The notes below the pieces were generated by a model. The model saw only the letters and a program-made list of their open reading frames with translations. It made no database searches and was not told where the DNA came from. A stretch of DNA of 64,000 nucleotides from a virus. This document shows positions 7,501-15,062 of the stretch, one piece after another (position 1 is the stretch's first letter; each line of letters opens with the position of its first letter). The stretch is from positions 1-64,000 of the IMG/VR virus record IMGVR_UViG_3300030430_004105. One strand, 5' to 3'. A program made the translations under genes and the position numbers.

Positions 7501-7750
7501 TACCATCATGGTTTCCTAGTATAATATATGTCGGTGCAATCTCCCCTAAGTTGTAAAAAAATTCAGAAGCCATCTCTACAAACTCTGGTGAAATCTGTGT
7601 TTTGGTGTGTGCTATATCTCCACAATGTACGATATAATCAACCTTTTCGTTTCGTAAGGTTTCGTAAATTTGCGAAAAGATAATCTTATACTCATAGTGG
7701 TACTTTAAGTTGCGAATATGGGTATCTGCAATGTGTGCTATTTTAATCAT
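4583..7750 (-). CDS. Fused SbcD-SbcC recombination nuclease (gp47-gp46 in one chain)
   Basis: A 1055-residue protein that unites what T4 encodes as two subunits processing DNA ends for recombination-dependent replication. Residues 1-340 are the Mre11/SbcD phosphoesterase, with AHIADTH (D9, H11), CGDIAH (D45), LGNHD (N80, H81, D82) and LGDIH (D183, H185). Residues about 370-1055 are the Rad50/SbcC ATPase. They show Walker A GKNFSGKS at 400-407, two long coiled coils around a zinc hook CRFC near 728-731, signature MGSGAEKT near 962, Walker B FILDEPG near 995 and an H-loop LLISH near 1028. The frame is open throughout with no internal stop. It lies downstream of primase and resolvase genes, a replication-recombination group. 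Confidence 0.95.
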   Translation of the reverse strand: MIKIAHIADTHIRNLKYHYEYKIIFSQIYETLRNEKVDYIVHCGDIAHTKTQISPEFVEMASEFFYNLGEIAPTYIILGNHDGNLKNSSRQDAITPIINALDHKNLHLLKNSGETDIGNDVVLNVLSVFDEDNWTEPTDDSKINIALYHGAVQYSKTDTGFSMTHGDHDISIFDDFDYAMLGDIHQRQHLDDKRTIWYAGSTVQQNFGETDDKGILIWNIKNKKKHTIKPIVFNNPRPFLSWNIELDVNGNPDISNFNPPEGARIRVIADNSLSIDQIKKATEVVKHKFSPESVTFLNRATSRNSVELGEGESEVLDLRDIRVQEDLIEEYLEPFNLSQDELENVYRLNKKYNDAVAREDDISRNVNWNLDSIRWDNLFNYGKGNEINFQNLNGIVGIFGKNFSGKSSIIDSILFSMFNSTSKNEKKNLNVINQNKNKAIAKLDVTVGEQKFVIEREAEKYTKKLKGVETLEAKTGVTFYSESLITGDITPLNGTTRNETDKAIRNHFGSLEDFLLTSMSSQNGALNFISEGASKRKEIFAKFLDLNQFEQKYRLAKEDSAEVRAMLKRLDGRDFHQEKKDQIVELAKVTKRLNGHEEDCRVLSKQIEELNGELALLESSISSVPTELIDIAKVRNKIVSKKTQVSGLYNHIEELTEERKGKEERYKALCDFEQTFDIDGLNSRRVKIEDLSQSITEAEKVLNAKEREYKQKAAKGKLLEEHEYDPDCRFCCENPFVKDANIAIAQLPAIKLEIEDANNKMAAFEQSLKDLNPDKVTEHLDKFQKLLDKKVETSSRITEIGLQLERDQTAIKLLSKEIEELEAEQQKYEDNKEAIENLETMLKQKDSFKSKIKTTKRTLAKCEKDRLDFYKQTGSIEEKINSLEDMAKQLEEYRSQYSAYDLYMQCMHSNGIAFDVIKKKLPVINEEISKTIANIVDFNIFFEVDGGKFEIYINHPKHDPRPLEMGSGAEKTIAAMAIRMALLTVSSMPKGNIFILDEPGTALDEENMEGFIRILELIKVNFKTVLLISHLDSLKDCVDMQIVIDKKDGYAHVKQ

Positions 7751-7781
7751 AAGTCCTCCTTTTTGTCTAGAATATTGATCA

Positions 7782-8717
7782 TTATAGAGACATTAGTTTT
7801 CTTTTGAGAATCCAGTCTTGATTGTCTCGCATCAAGACAGCACTCTTTTTAAGTTCTGCAAAGGCTTCCTTGCCAATCGATGATACATCTTCACCTTCTG
7901 GTATATCAACCTTCCAAACTTCGATATCATATTTTAAAAGAGTGTGAGCAATCTTCATAGCCTTCTTTTCCGCATCTGGATCTAGGGCTATGAAGACACT
8001 CGAATCATTTCTGATTATGTGTTGAAATAATCTAGATTCTTCTCGAAGAGTCGAACCCAGTAAAGCAACAGCGTTTCCTGCGAATATAGCATCAAATACT
8101 CCTTCTACTAATATAACATCTGAATCCCAATCAATGTTTAGTTCATTGAATATAATATCTCTAGATGCGTCGGGATTCTTGTAGCGCATCCAATGTCCAT
8201 CATAAGAACGAGCGATGAAGTAGTTCACATATCCATCAATATTGAATGATGGTATGATGATCCTGCCTTCAAAATCTCCTTCGCTACAATAGCCAATCTT
8301 GTATCTTAACAAATCACAAGGCTCAATACCTCTATTCTGTAGATATGACAAGGGTATGTTGTCAACCACAGATGTTTTGCCTGTGAGTGTTTTAAACTCT
8401 TTTGGTAAAGAGATGATCTGTTCTTGTTCTGTCACTTCTTCTGGGAACAAATCGAACTCTAATCTAGAGTGATCTACAATGCCAGATAGTTTGTCCCATT
8501 CTTTTAGTTGATTGAAAGAGCCAAAGCGACGAATAACACGTCTGATGTTTCTCCCTCTTGTGTCGCACACCCAGCACTTATAGACGTTTCTCTCAAAATT
8601 AACTGAGAACTTCTTCTTGTGATGGTTGCAATAAGGACAGGTGTATAGATGTTCTGAAGATTGTCTCTTTGGATACCCCAGTACATCATTTACTAACTTT
8701 ATCTTCTCCGATATCAT
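7782..8717 (-). CDS. DnaG-type DNA primase
   Basis: A 311-residue protein that makes RNA primers for lagging-strand synthesis. The N-terminal zinc finger has C27, C30, C48 and C51 (CPYC...CWVC). The centre has the RNA polymerase basic region (GRIIIPSFN). A Toprim fold follows, with ILVEGVFDA near residue 203 and IALDPDAEKKA near residue 244, whose Glu and Asp residues bind metal. It lacks a DnaB-interaction C-terminal domain, as expected for a short phage primase. Its start overlaps the end of the RuvC-like gene by 32 bases. It is functionally comparable to T4 gp61, though the Toprim order is DnaG-like. Confidence 0.92.
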   Translation of the reverse strand: MISEKIKLVNDVLGYPKRQSSEHLYTCPYCNHHKKKFSVNFERNVYKCWVCDTRGRNIRRVIRRFGSFNQLKEWDKLSGIVDHSRLEFDLFPEEVTEQEQIISLPKEFKTLTGKTSVVDNIPLSYLQNRGIEPCDLLRYKIGYCSEGDFEGRIIIPSFNIDGYVNYFIARSYDGHWMRYKNPDASRDIIFNELNIDWDSDVILVEGVFDAIFAGNAVALLGSTLREESRLFQHIIRNDSSVFIALDPDAEKKAMKIAHTLLKYDIEVWKVDIPEGEDVSSIGKEAFAELKKSAVLMRDNQDWILKRKLMSL

Positions 8718-9246
8718 TTAACCCCTCTTTAAAAACTGAAACTCCGTAGTGAGCAATTACGATAGCATCTGCTATATCATCAGTACCCGGCTTTGGATTG
8801 CCGTGCCTAGTGATGTCGTAAGTGAAACTAGGATACTTCTTTTGCACTTCATTAATAATGTGGTGCTTCTTATTCTTTACGTTTCGGGGGACAGAAATAT
8901 TCATTTTTTTTCTTGCTGAGTTTGCATGAACCAACTCAGGTACAATGAAAGTCTGCGTATATACGGCATAACAACACATCCCATTAAATCTCTGAAGTTT
9001 GGACATTGTTTGTGCCGTGGTTCTTCCACCACCAAACATCATAGCCGGCTGTTCTACATAAACTGCGTCGAAACTATAGTTTTCAAAAACCTCTAGCAAC
9101 TCCTGCTTAAACTGCCAACAGCGAATCTCTAGATCATCTTTTGAATTCATCTTGAGGTTTCTGTAGTGTGTCAAGTTTTTGTCTAGATCCATCACTGCCA
9201 TTCCTATGACAGAGGTACTGACGTCAAGCCCTAGTATGTAAGTCAT
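8686..9246 (-). CDS. RuvC-like Holliday junction resolvase
   Basis: A 186-residue RNase H-fold nuclease. The N-terminal strand GLDVSTSVIGMAV supplies D8, YVEQP supplies E65, and the C-terminal GTDDIADA supplies D156, D157 and D160. These four acidic positions form the RuvC catalytic set. It probably cuts branched DNA before packaging, replacing the unrelated endonuclease VII (gp49) of T4. It lies between the structural block and the primase and overlaps the primase gene. Confidence 0.9.
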   Translation of the reverse strand: MTYILGLDVSTSVIGMAVMDLDKNLTHYRNLKMNSKDDLEIRCWQFKQELLEVFENYSFDAVYVEQPAMMFGGGRTTAQTMSKLQRFNGMCCYAVYTQTFIVPELVHANSARKKMNISVPRNVKNKKHHIINEVQKKYPSFTYDITRHGNPKPGTDDIADAIVIAHYGVSVFKEGLNDIGEDKVSK

Positions 9247-9253
9247 GTTTCTC

Positions 9254-10423
9254 CTATATGTCTAACTTTAATTTGAAACTAAATTCTCTATCTTCTGTCT
9301 TCTTTACAGGTTTTGCCACTTTAGCAACTCCTAGTATATTCATGTCTTCATCATATATTACAACTTTAGAAATATATGTGTGTTTTTCAAATGGCATTTC
9401 TGTATTATCGTATGGGCTGAATACTGTGTTCTTGATCGTCGCATTATAATTCTCTCGATATATAGAAGAGGTTGTCGAAGATCCAGTTGGATATATGTAT
9501 TGCCCACTATCCAAGAATGTTGGATTATTTGAGTGGTTTAGTTCTCCTTTAGGTGCATGCGCATACATTGTAATTGTTGGTACATGAGTTTCACCTTGGA
9601 ACTCAATCGAATTATATACATCCTCAAGTGCAACATTGTCGAACCCGTTGATTCCAGATCCCCAGTAAATCCACTTAGAGTTCTTTGTGAGAGAAGGATC
9701 GTTGATATAGTTTTTCTTCGTAGTATCTAGATTCCAACTTCCTGTCAACAAGAGAAACCCCTCATTATATAAAACAACACCTGCGACTGAACCTGAGTTA
9801 ACTCCTGCTGGTGCAGTCTGAATTAATTCTCCATTCTTTTTGACATCCTTGAGTTGCCCAATGAGAGTACCGGTGATATAAAATTTTAAATCAACTGTTC
9901 CTTTCTTTATCCTCGATCCATAAAATATTGATGGGACACTAATCAGATTCAACTCTTGGGTTGATTTGTCGCCAAACGAACTAGAATATTCATAATGTGG
10001 AGATAACTTTTTATAATGATTAAGAGTATTCTCCAGTGCTTTGATGTGGGGACGAGTAGCAGATGTTGAGTAGTATTTCCTGTGTAATGAAGAAGACATT
10101 GGGTAAGAGCCAGTAATCACATCACCATAGGCAAATGACTGCGCAAACTGAGTTGTACTAACTGTTGCAAACGATTGCAGTGAGCCGTCTTTAGTTATGA
10201 ACGGATAGATGAAGTTATTTGATCCTGATAATTTGTCAATGTTTATCTCGTGCAGTGAGATAAATCCCGATGGGACATTTAAACTTTGTCCGCTGAAAGA
10301 TCCAGAGTCAGCCTTCTCGTTGTTGATGAATACTGTTCCAGAGTGCATTGCAAATTCATATTTAGGATACAGCCGCAAACTGTTAACAAATATTTCTTTT
10401 TCGTCGAATTTATATATACTCAT
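9254..10423 (-). CDS. Virion structural protein, paralogue of 11025-12143
   Basis: A 389-residue protein, Ser/Thr/Asn/Tyr-rich and strand-like throughout. The C-terminal module, with VVIYDEDMNILGVAKVAKPV and ending KLKLDI, aligns well with the C-terminus of the 372-residue protein at 11025-12143. Both also share a central segment on calculated positive/negative strands (INFARLL there, FYITGTL here). Such proteins occur in baseplate/tail-fibre blocks of aquatic T4-like phages with no assigned role. The weak ribosome site suggests modest expression. Fibre, collar or baseplate surface are all possible. Confidence 0.75.
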   Translation of the reverse strand: MSIYKFDEKEIFVNSLRLYPKYEFAMHSGTVFINNEKADSGSFSGQSLNVPSGFISLHEINIDKLSGSNNFIYPFITKDGSLQSFATVSTTQFAQSFAYGDVITGSYPMSSSLHRKYYSTSATRPHIKALENTLNHYKKLSPHYEYSSSFGDKSTQELNLISVPSIFYGSRIKKGTVDLKFYITGTLIGQLKDVKKNGELIQTAPAGVNSGSVAGVVLYNEGFLLLTGSWNLDTTKKNYINDPSLTKNSKWIYWGSGINGFDNVALEDVYNSIEFQGETHVPTITMYAHAPKGELNHSNNPTFLDSGQYIYPTGSSTTSSIYRENYNATIKNTVFSPYDNTEMPFEKHTYISKVVIYDEDMNILGVAKVAKPVKKTEDREFSFKLKLDI

Positions 10424-10455
10424 AATCTTTTATACGTTTTTAGTGCAACAAATAT

Positions 10456-11025
10456 TCATTTTTTATTGCATGTTATTTTGCAGTAATTAGTTAGGACTAG
10501 TTGTTTATTTACGTTAGGTTCAGAATAAATCCACTCAAATGTTGTCGTTATACCTTTTATGATGGCTCTAGTCCTCTCTATTTCCATTGTAAGCCATTCT
10601 ATGTGCATCGGAGAGTGTTTACCCACATCAATGCCTAAAGCCACTGAGAGTTCATACAGGGTGTACCAATCGCCCTCTTCCATTGCCTTTGCTGCTTTTT
10701 TGAAGATAGCAGTTTTATCAGAATCTGAATGTAAGTCTGGATGTGTCTTCTTGGCAATTTTTCGATACATTTCTTTATTTTGCTTTGACATGTCAGTTTT
10801 TTTCTTAATTACCATTCTTTTCTGCTCTGGGTTAAAAACATCTGTCATCTGGCTGATAGTTTTTTCTTCAGAAAATTCATAATCAGATTCTTCTAAAAAC
10901 TTTTCGTAGTCTTTGTAGAACAGAATTTTTCTTTCTTCAAATTCGGCTGAATGGTATTCCATGTCAGATTTAAGAAAAGATAATTCTTTTACCAGCCTCT
11001 TAAACCGCAAGCCCTCGACGGACAT
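10456..11025 (-). CDS. J-domain (DnaJ-like) protein
   Basis: A 189-residue protein. Residues 80-135 carry a J-domain, with KEMYRKIAKKTHPDLHSDSD giving HPD at 95-97, the loop that stimulates Hsp70 ATPase. It is followed by a helix typical of the fold (AAKAMEEGDWYTLYELS). The first 75 residues are a charged helical region that could bind a client. There is no Gly/Phe or zinc domain. It sits between two paralogous structural genes, and its ATG overlaps the stop of 11025-12143 (TAATG). A likely role is recruiting host DnaK to fold or assemble tail proteins; that role is inference. Confidence 0.85.
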   Translation of the reverse strand: MSVEGLRFKRLVKELSFLKSDMEYHSAEFEERKILFYKDYEKFLEESDYEFSEEKTISQMTDVFNPEQKRMVIKKKTDMSKQNKEMYRKIAKKTHPDLHSDSDKTAIFKKAAKAMEEGDWYTLYELSVALGIDVGKHSPMHIEWLTMEIERTRAIIKGITTTFEWIYSEPNVNKQLVLTNYCKITCNKK

Positions 11026-12143
11026 TAGTAATCCAATCTAACTCGTAGTGTTAGTTCGTTTGAAGGATCTTTCTTCAAAGGCTCTGACAACTTAGCAGTT
11101 GCGAGAAGTTCATTATCGGAAGAGTAAAGTCCAACTGTCGTGATATAAGATACAGGAGAGTCAGAAGCATTGTTTTTGACTACAATTTGCGAACTTGAAA
11201 GATAAGTCGGATTGGTTGAATAGTTGAACTCGTTGTGGTGTGCTCGGCAGAAATAAACAGTAGAATTCAGTTCTGTTGTGTTGTTGAAAGATAAGTTGTA
11301 AACTCTATGTCGCAAAGCGTCACAAGATGCAGAAATTGCAGAACCAGACAATAACTTGCTAATTGTCTTGTTAGCAGAATCCATCTTGCTGTCTCCGCCA
11401 CCTGCATCGATTAACATACCATTTGAGCCGGATGATAAGAACACAGAAGCAGTTATGACAGCAATCCCAGCCTGATAATACAATAATCCAGCCTTTTGTG
11501 TACCATTGTCTTGAGTTAATCTATCATTGTTACTTGGGCCTTGAACAGTAGTATCGGCAAATAGCACAGCATATTCACCTGCTGGGGAGTTGACTCTAAA
11601 GTCATTTTGAGCATTTGTATCGGACAATTTAATTCTTTCAGAAAAAGGAGTTGCAAAAGCATCATTGACACCCAATTCAAGATTAAAAGATCCTTTCTTA
11701 ATTTCGTCCTTAGTCAGTAATCTTGCAAAGTTAATAAAGATAACTTCATCCATCTTATCTGTAGTGGTATCAGTCAAATTACCATCAGCATCAAATCTTC
11801 TGATATTTCCATTCTCGTCATATCCCATTAAGACTTGAGCCATTTGGTTATACATATTGATTTTCTTAGAAACCTGAACATGCCCGGCACTTGATCCACT
11901 AAGCGAAGAAGTGGCATGAAATCCAACAGAAATATCAAAAATGTGATTGGCAGAAGAGGAGAGATGTGGATAATCAAAGACTGATTGGAACATACCGTGA
12001 GTATAGTTCTTGATACTCAGTTCATTGTTTCCGCTCTTATAAGTGCCGCTCACAATTGTTCCAGTGATTGGAATCGCTTCGTGAAGTAGCGTCTTTGTAG
12101 TGACAATATCATTTGCCGAAAGTGTTTTATAAGTTGTAGCCAT
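11025..12143 (-). CDS. Virion structural protein, paralogue of 9254-10423
   Basis: A 372-residue protein beginning MATTYKTLSANDIVTTKTLL. It is strand-rich, with segments such as DEVIFINFARLL and PAGEYAVLFADTTVQG. The C-terminal module TTVGLYSSDNELLATAKLSE followed by a dipeptide-repeat-like LRVRLDY is homologous to that of 9254-10423. It belongs to the tail/baseplate block. The exact role is unknown; I recall relatives in aquatic T4-like phages annotated only as structural or hypothetical. Confidence 0.78.
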   Translation of the reverse strand: MATTYKTLSANDIVTTKTLLHEAIPITGTIVSGTYKSGNNELSIKNYTHGMFQSVFDYPHLSSSANHIFDISVGFHATSSLSGSSAGHVQVSKKINMYNQMAQVLMGYDENGNIRRFDADGNLTDTTTDKMDEVIFINFARLLTKDEIKKGSFNLELGVNDAFATPFSERIKLSDTNAQNDFRVNSPAGEYAVLFADTTVQGPSNNDRLTQDNGTQKAGLLYYQAGIAVITASVFLSSGSNGMLIDAGGGDSKMDSANKTISKLLSGSAISASCDALRHRVYNLSFNNTTELNSTVYFCRAHHNEFNYSTNPTYLSSSQIVVKNNASDSPVSYITTVGLYSSDNELLATAKLSEPLKKDPSNELTLRVRLDY

Positions 12144-12161
12144 AATTTATTTCCCTATTTC

Positions 12162-13073
12162 CTAAGTTGTTGCTCTAATAAATCTTACTGGTATATCGAG
12201 CGAATATCCAGTGGTTGCCCCAACAATTCGAATGTTACTGTCAATTGCCTTGTAATCATTTGAAACACCGCCGACTGTGATAGAAATATTGTTACTAAGT
12301 CCGATCTGTTCAAATAAAAAATCAGATGTATTGAGTTCTAGACTAGCCTTTATCCCAAACTTTAGTCTAGTTCCTCTAGGGCCTGCAATTGCACTAGTTG
12401 TATTGCTTTGATTACCAATCGACTCAATAAAGTCCGCATCAGTATCCGATGTTAAATAATAAGAGGAAATGTGATCATCGTCAGTAAAAGACGCTCTTTT
12501 GATTGTCCCATCATTAGAAGTTAACTCCCCCAATCTAGAATCCATTTCAATAATATATTGCGTCTCGAACAAATCTGCCTGCAGTGTTTGCTCAAAAGGT
12601 ATTCTATTGGTATCTAGCCCTTGATCTATCTTTATAAACGCATCTGTGCTTGGACTAATCCCATCGATCACTCCGAGAAAGCGAGTACTGCCAAGTAATA
12701 ATTGATTGACACTGGTTTGTTCACATGCCACTAAATGCATGCCGAGTGAAGAAGTAACAGCGCTCGAATCTGAAAAACGCTTTAGGACTGGTAAGTACAA
12801 AAGATTAGTATTTGAAACTGTGATAAGTTTGCTTTTTACAGAAGAAGCATTGTTGGTAAAAGCCTCTAAAACAGGAGTTTGTAAAATTTCTAAATCGTAA
12901 TACGCAGATCCGCTTGAATGGTTCTTATTGTATAAGCCATAATTGATCTCATCATCTGCTAGGGCGAATTTTGAAATTGTAAAACTTCCGTTACCTTGTG
13001 CTAGCCTTTTTCTTCCAGTGTCTGTTAAAACGGCATCCAAAATTATGTCGCCTGAGTTGTCTAAAAATCCCAT
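12162..13073 (-). CDS. Virion structural protein with LT..G...LA.G.F N-terminal motif
   Basis: A 303-residue protein. I use ATG 13073 (MGFLDNSGDIILDAVLTDTG), preceded by AGGAAAACAAAT; an ATG five codons earlier is less well placed. The N-terminal motif LTDTGRKRLAQGNGSFTISKFALADDEI matches that of 17711-18706 (LTSFGKQKLAAGKF...FDDDI), so the two share an N-terminal domain. The rest is strand-rich. It is part of the tail/baseplate block. Two degenerate late-promoter-like sequences lie just upstream. The exact position in the virion is unknown. Confidence 0.78.
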   Translation of the reverse strand: MGFLDNSGDIILDAVLTDTGRKRLAQGNGSFTISKFALADDEINYGLYNKNHSSGSAYYDLEILQTPVLEAFTNNASSVKSKLITVSNTNLLYLPVLKRFSDSSAVTSSLGMHLVACEQTSVNQLLLGSTRFLGVIDGISPSTDAFIKIDQGLDTNRIPFEQTLQADLFETQYIIEMDSRLGELTSNDGTIKRASFTDDDHISSYYLTSDTDADFIESIGNQSNTTSAIAGPRGTRLKFGIKASLELNTSDFLFEQIGLSNNISITVGGVSNDYKAIDSNIRIVGATTGYSLDIPVRFIRATT

Positions 13074-13093
13074 ATTTGTTTTCCTCATATATA

Positions 13094-13123
13094 AGTAGTA
13101 TTTTATGATAAATAGTATTTTGT
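13094..13123 (-). promoter_or_regulatory. Possible degenerate T4-type late promoter pair
   Basis: In the gap before gene 12162-13073 the minus strand has ACAAAATACTATT (13123-13111) and ATAAAATACTACT (13106-13094). The T4 late consensus is TATAAATACTATT. They keep the AAATACTA core but not the first bases. They are plausible weak late promoters in a block served by the gp55-like sigma, or simply AT-rich sequence. Confidence 0.3.
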
Positions 13124-13129
13124 TGGTAT

Positions 13130-15049
13130 TTACTCTATAAATACACCATTCTTTTTAAAAGTGATATTTACATCAATTAATTTACCAGTGTTTTTGCTTC
13201 GAATCCTAAACTTGAATTTTCTGGGGTTCGTTGATGTAGTGTCCACCAAAAGATTATCATCTTCATTAGTTCCTATTTGAATCTTATCGTTTTGTGAAAT
13301 ATTTTGAATTTGAGAAGTTACACTCTCTGGCAACTGATAATGCGAAGGTGCCAATCCTATCTTAAGGTATTTCTTAAACGATATGTTTTTCTGAGTCGGA
13401 GGACTCTTTGGCTTGAAGTCTACAATTCGAAGAGTTGGGAATAGAGTTTCGCCTTCTTTGTTCAGTCGAAATTCATAGACTTCTGTAGGGTTAGACACAT
13501 GTTGATGGAAGTCTAACGATCTAAATGTGTAATAATAGGTTTTGTTAGGCTCTATCATGTCTTGATATCCAGCAGACGTTCTGTTCTCTTCGCCAACCAC
13601 TATGTACTTTCCATTGACAAAGTCTTGATATGAGTAAGGACGCTCTTCTAAACGAAACATTTCAAACATTGTTGGATCATCTGACTCAAACAGTATCGGA
13701 TTCTCTGGACTTATTTTCTGTGCCGTCCATTGCCCTTGAAATGCCGGACTGTCACTAGGATTGATCAGCACTGGCTTCTCTATTTTTTGATCAATCATCT
13801 GATTGAACATTATCAAGATTTTATCACTAACACCCCTGTACGTTACTATGTTAATATCTGGCTGTATTGGAGGGCTGTCTAAAACGGTAATATAATCATT
13901 ATAATAATTTGATTCAACAAAGTAAGCAACTTGATCTTTGAAAACCAAATTGATAGCCATAATTTGGTATCTGTAAAGTTTGCCATAAGACACTTGCGTA
14001 TCGTACATTTTAAAGTCTTCTAAGTCAGAGTGGTTCAAAAAGTATTTAACATTAATAATACTTCCGTCATCTCTACGCTTTTCCAACTTATAAGCAATTG
14101 TTTCTGTAGATTCAGAATCTTTTCTTTCTGAAATATAATCATCAATTCTTGCGATTCCTAATTGATTTCTAATTGCATTTTCTAATATTGAACAACTGTC
14201 AGTTGAAGCCTGCTCTCCTGCTTCATATGAATAACTCAACCCAGAGTGCTGCTGAATGTGGGTTTGAAAAATAGAATACGCATAAACACTTGCCTGAGAA
14301 ACTAGTGACATCGGAGTCATAGTTATACCTACTATCTCATCAGATAAGTTGTCTCTATGCATAATTAAAAAATCAACAAACATTTTTCCCAGTCCTGCTT
14401 CTTGAAGAATGCCAGCAAACTGAGACTTTGGCATGCCTGTCATGTGAATTTTAGCAAAATAAGGAAACATTTCTCTCTTGTTTTCAACATCTGCATATAC
14501 TCGTATTGCTCCCCTAGAGATGTATTCTATTTCTAGCCTGTTGTCATTGACATACTTTTGTAACTGCTCTTCTCCAGTTCTACCATTACTAGTGTCCGCA
14601 TTTATCAAAATGCTTGCATAATCTTCAAAGTATTGGCTCGAAAGAAAGTTTCTTTCGGAGTTGGGTGCGCTTGACAAACTATTTGATCCAAAGTAAAACA
14701 TATCTTTAAACAATTCTTCAGACATATAGCCCACTTGGTGTAGTAAGTAATAGTTAAGACTTGGAAGAGTGTTCTCGTCAATGTTCGCTGTTATGGATTC
14801 ATATTTGTTTAAAAAATAATTGTACTCATAGTTCACATCCGCATACAAAAGTTTAGGAACATTATATGCGTTAAGTTGTGGCTCGTGCACATAAGACGGT
14901 GAATACGGATCTCTTTCGGAATATCTCAATAAAAAATCGTCATCTCTTTCGTATGGAACGTCATACTCTAGAGTCAGTATCCCAGGGTTGAACCCTAATA
15001 CAGATTGAACTGTATCGGAAAATTCAATTTCAAGTTTTGCTTTGTTCAT
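13130..15049 (-). CDS. Virion structural protein, FnIII-like segments
   Basis: A 639-residue protein of unknown exact role. The N-terminal half is mixed helix/strand. The C-terminal half shows segments resembling fibronectin-III strands, such as YGKLYRYQIMAINLVF near residue 360 and EPNKTYYYTFRSLD near 500, which would suit a tail or fibre surface protein. It is spaced 13 bases from the 882-residue gene upstream. I cannot match it to a named T4 baseplate protein by eye. Confidence 0.75.
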   Translation of the reverse strand: MNKAKLEIEFSDTVQSVLGFNPGILTLEYDVPYERDDDFLLRYSERDPYSPSYVHEPQLNAYNVPKLLYADVNYEYNYFLNKYESITANIDENTLPSLNYYLLHQVGYMSEELFKDMFYFGSNSLSSAPNSERNFLSSQYFEDYASILINADTSNGRTGEEQLQKYVNDNRLEIEYISRGAIRVYADVENKREMFPYFAKIHMTGMPKSQFAGILQEAGLGKMFVDFLIMHRDNLSDEIVGITMTPMSLVSQASVYAYSIFQTHIQQHSGLSYSYEAGEQASTDSCSILENAIRNQLGIARIDDYISERKDSESTETIAYKLEKRRDDGSIINVKYFLNHSDLEDFKMYDTQVSYGKLYRYQIMAINLVFKDQVAYFVESNYYNDYITVLDSPPIQPDINIVTYRGVSDKILIMFNQMIDQKIEKPVLINPSDSPAFQGQWTAQKISPENPILFESDDPTMFEMFRLEERPYSYQDFVNGKYIVVGEENRTSAGYQDMIEPNKTYYYTFRSLDFHQHVSNPTEVYEFRLNKEGETLFPTLRIVDFKPKSPPTQKNISFKKYLKIGLAPSHYQLPESVTSQIQNISQNDKIQIGTNEDDNLLVDTTSTNPRKFKFRIRSKNTGKLIDVNITFKKNGVFIE

Positions 15050-15062
15050 TATTCATCTCGCC

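Noticed and set aside
10424-10455. TATA-like sequence before gene 9254-10423 as a late promoter
   Set aside because: TATAAAAG matches the late consensus only partly and lies too close to the ATG to leave a usable leader.
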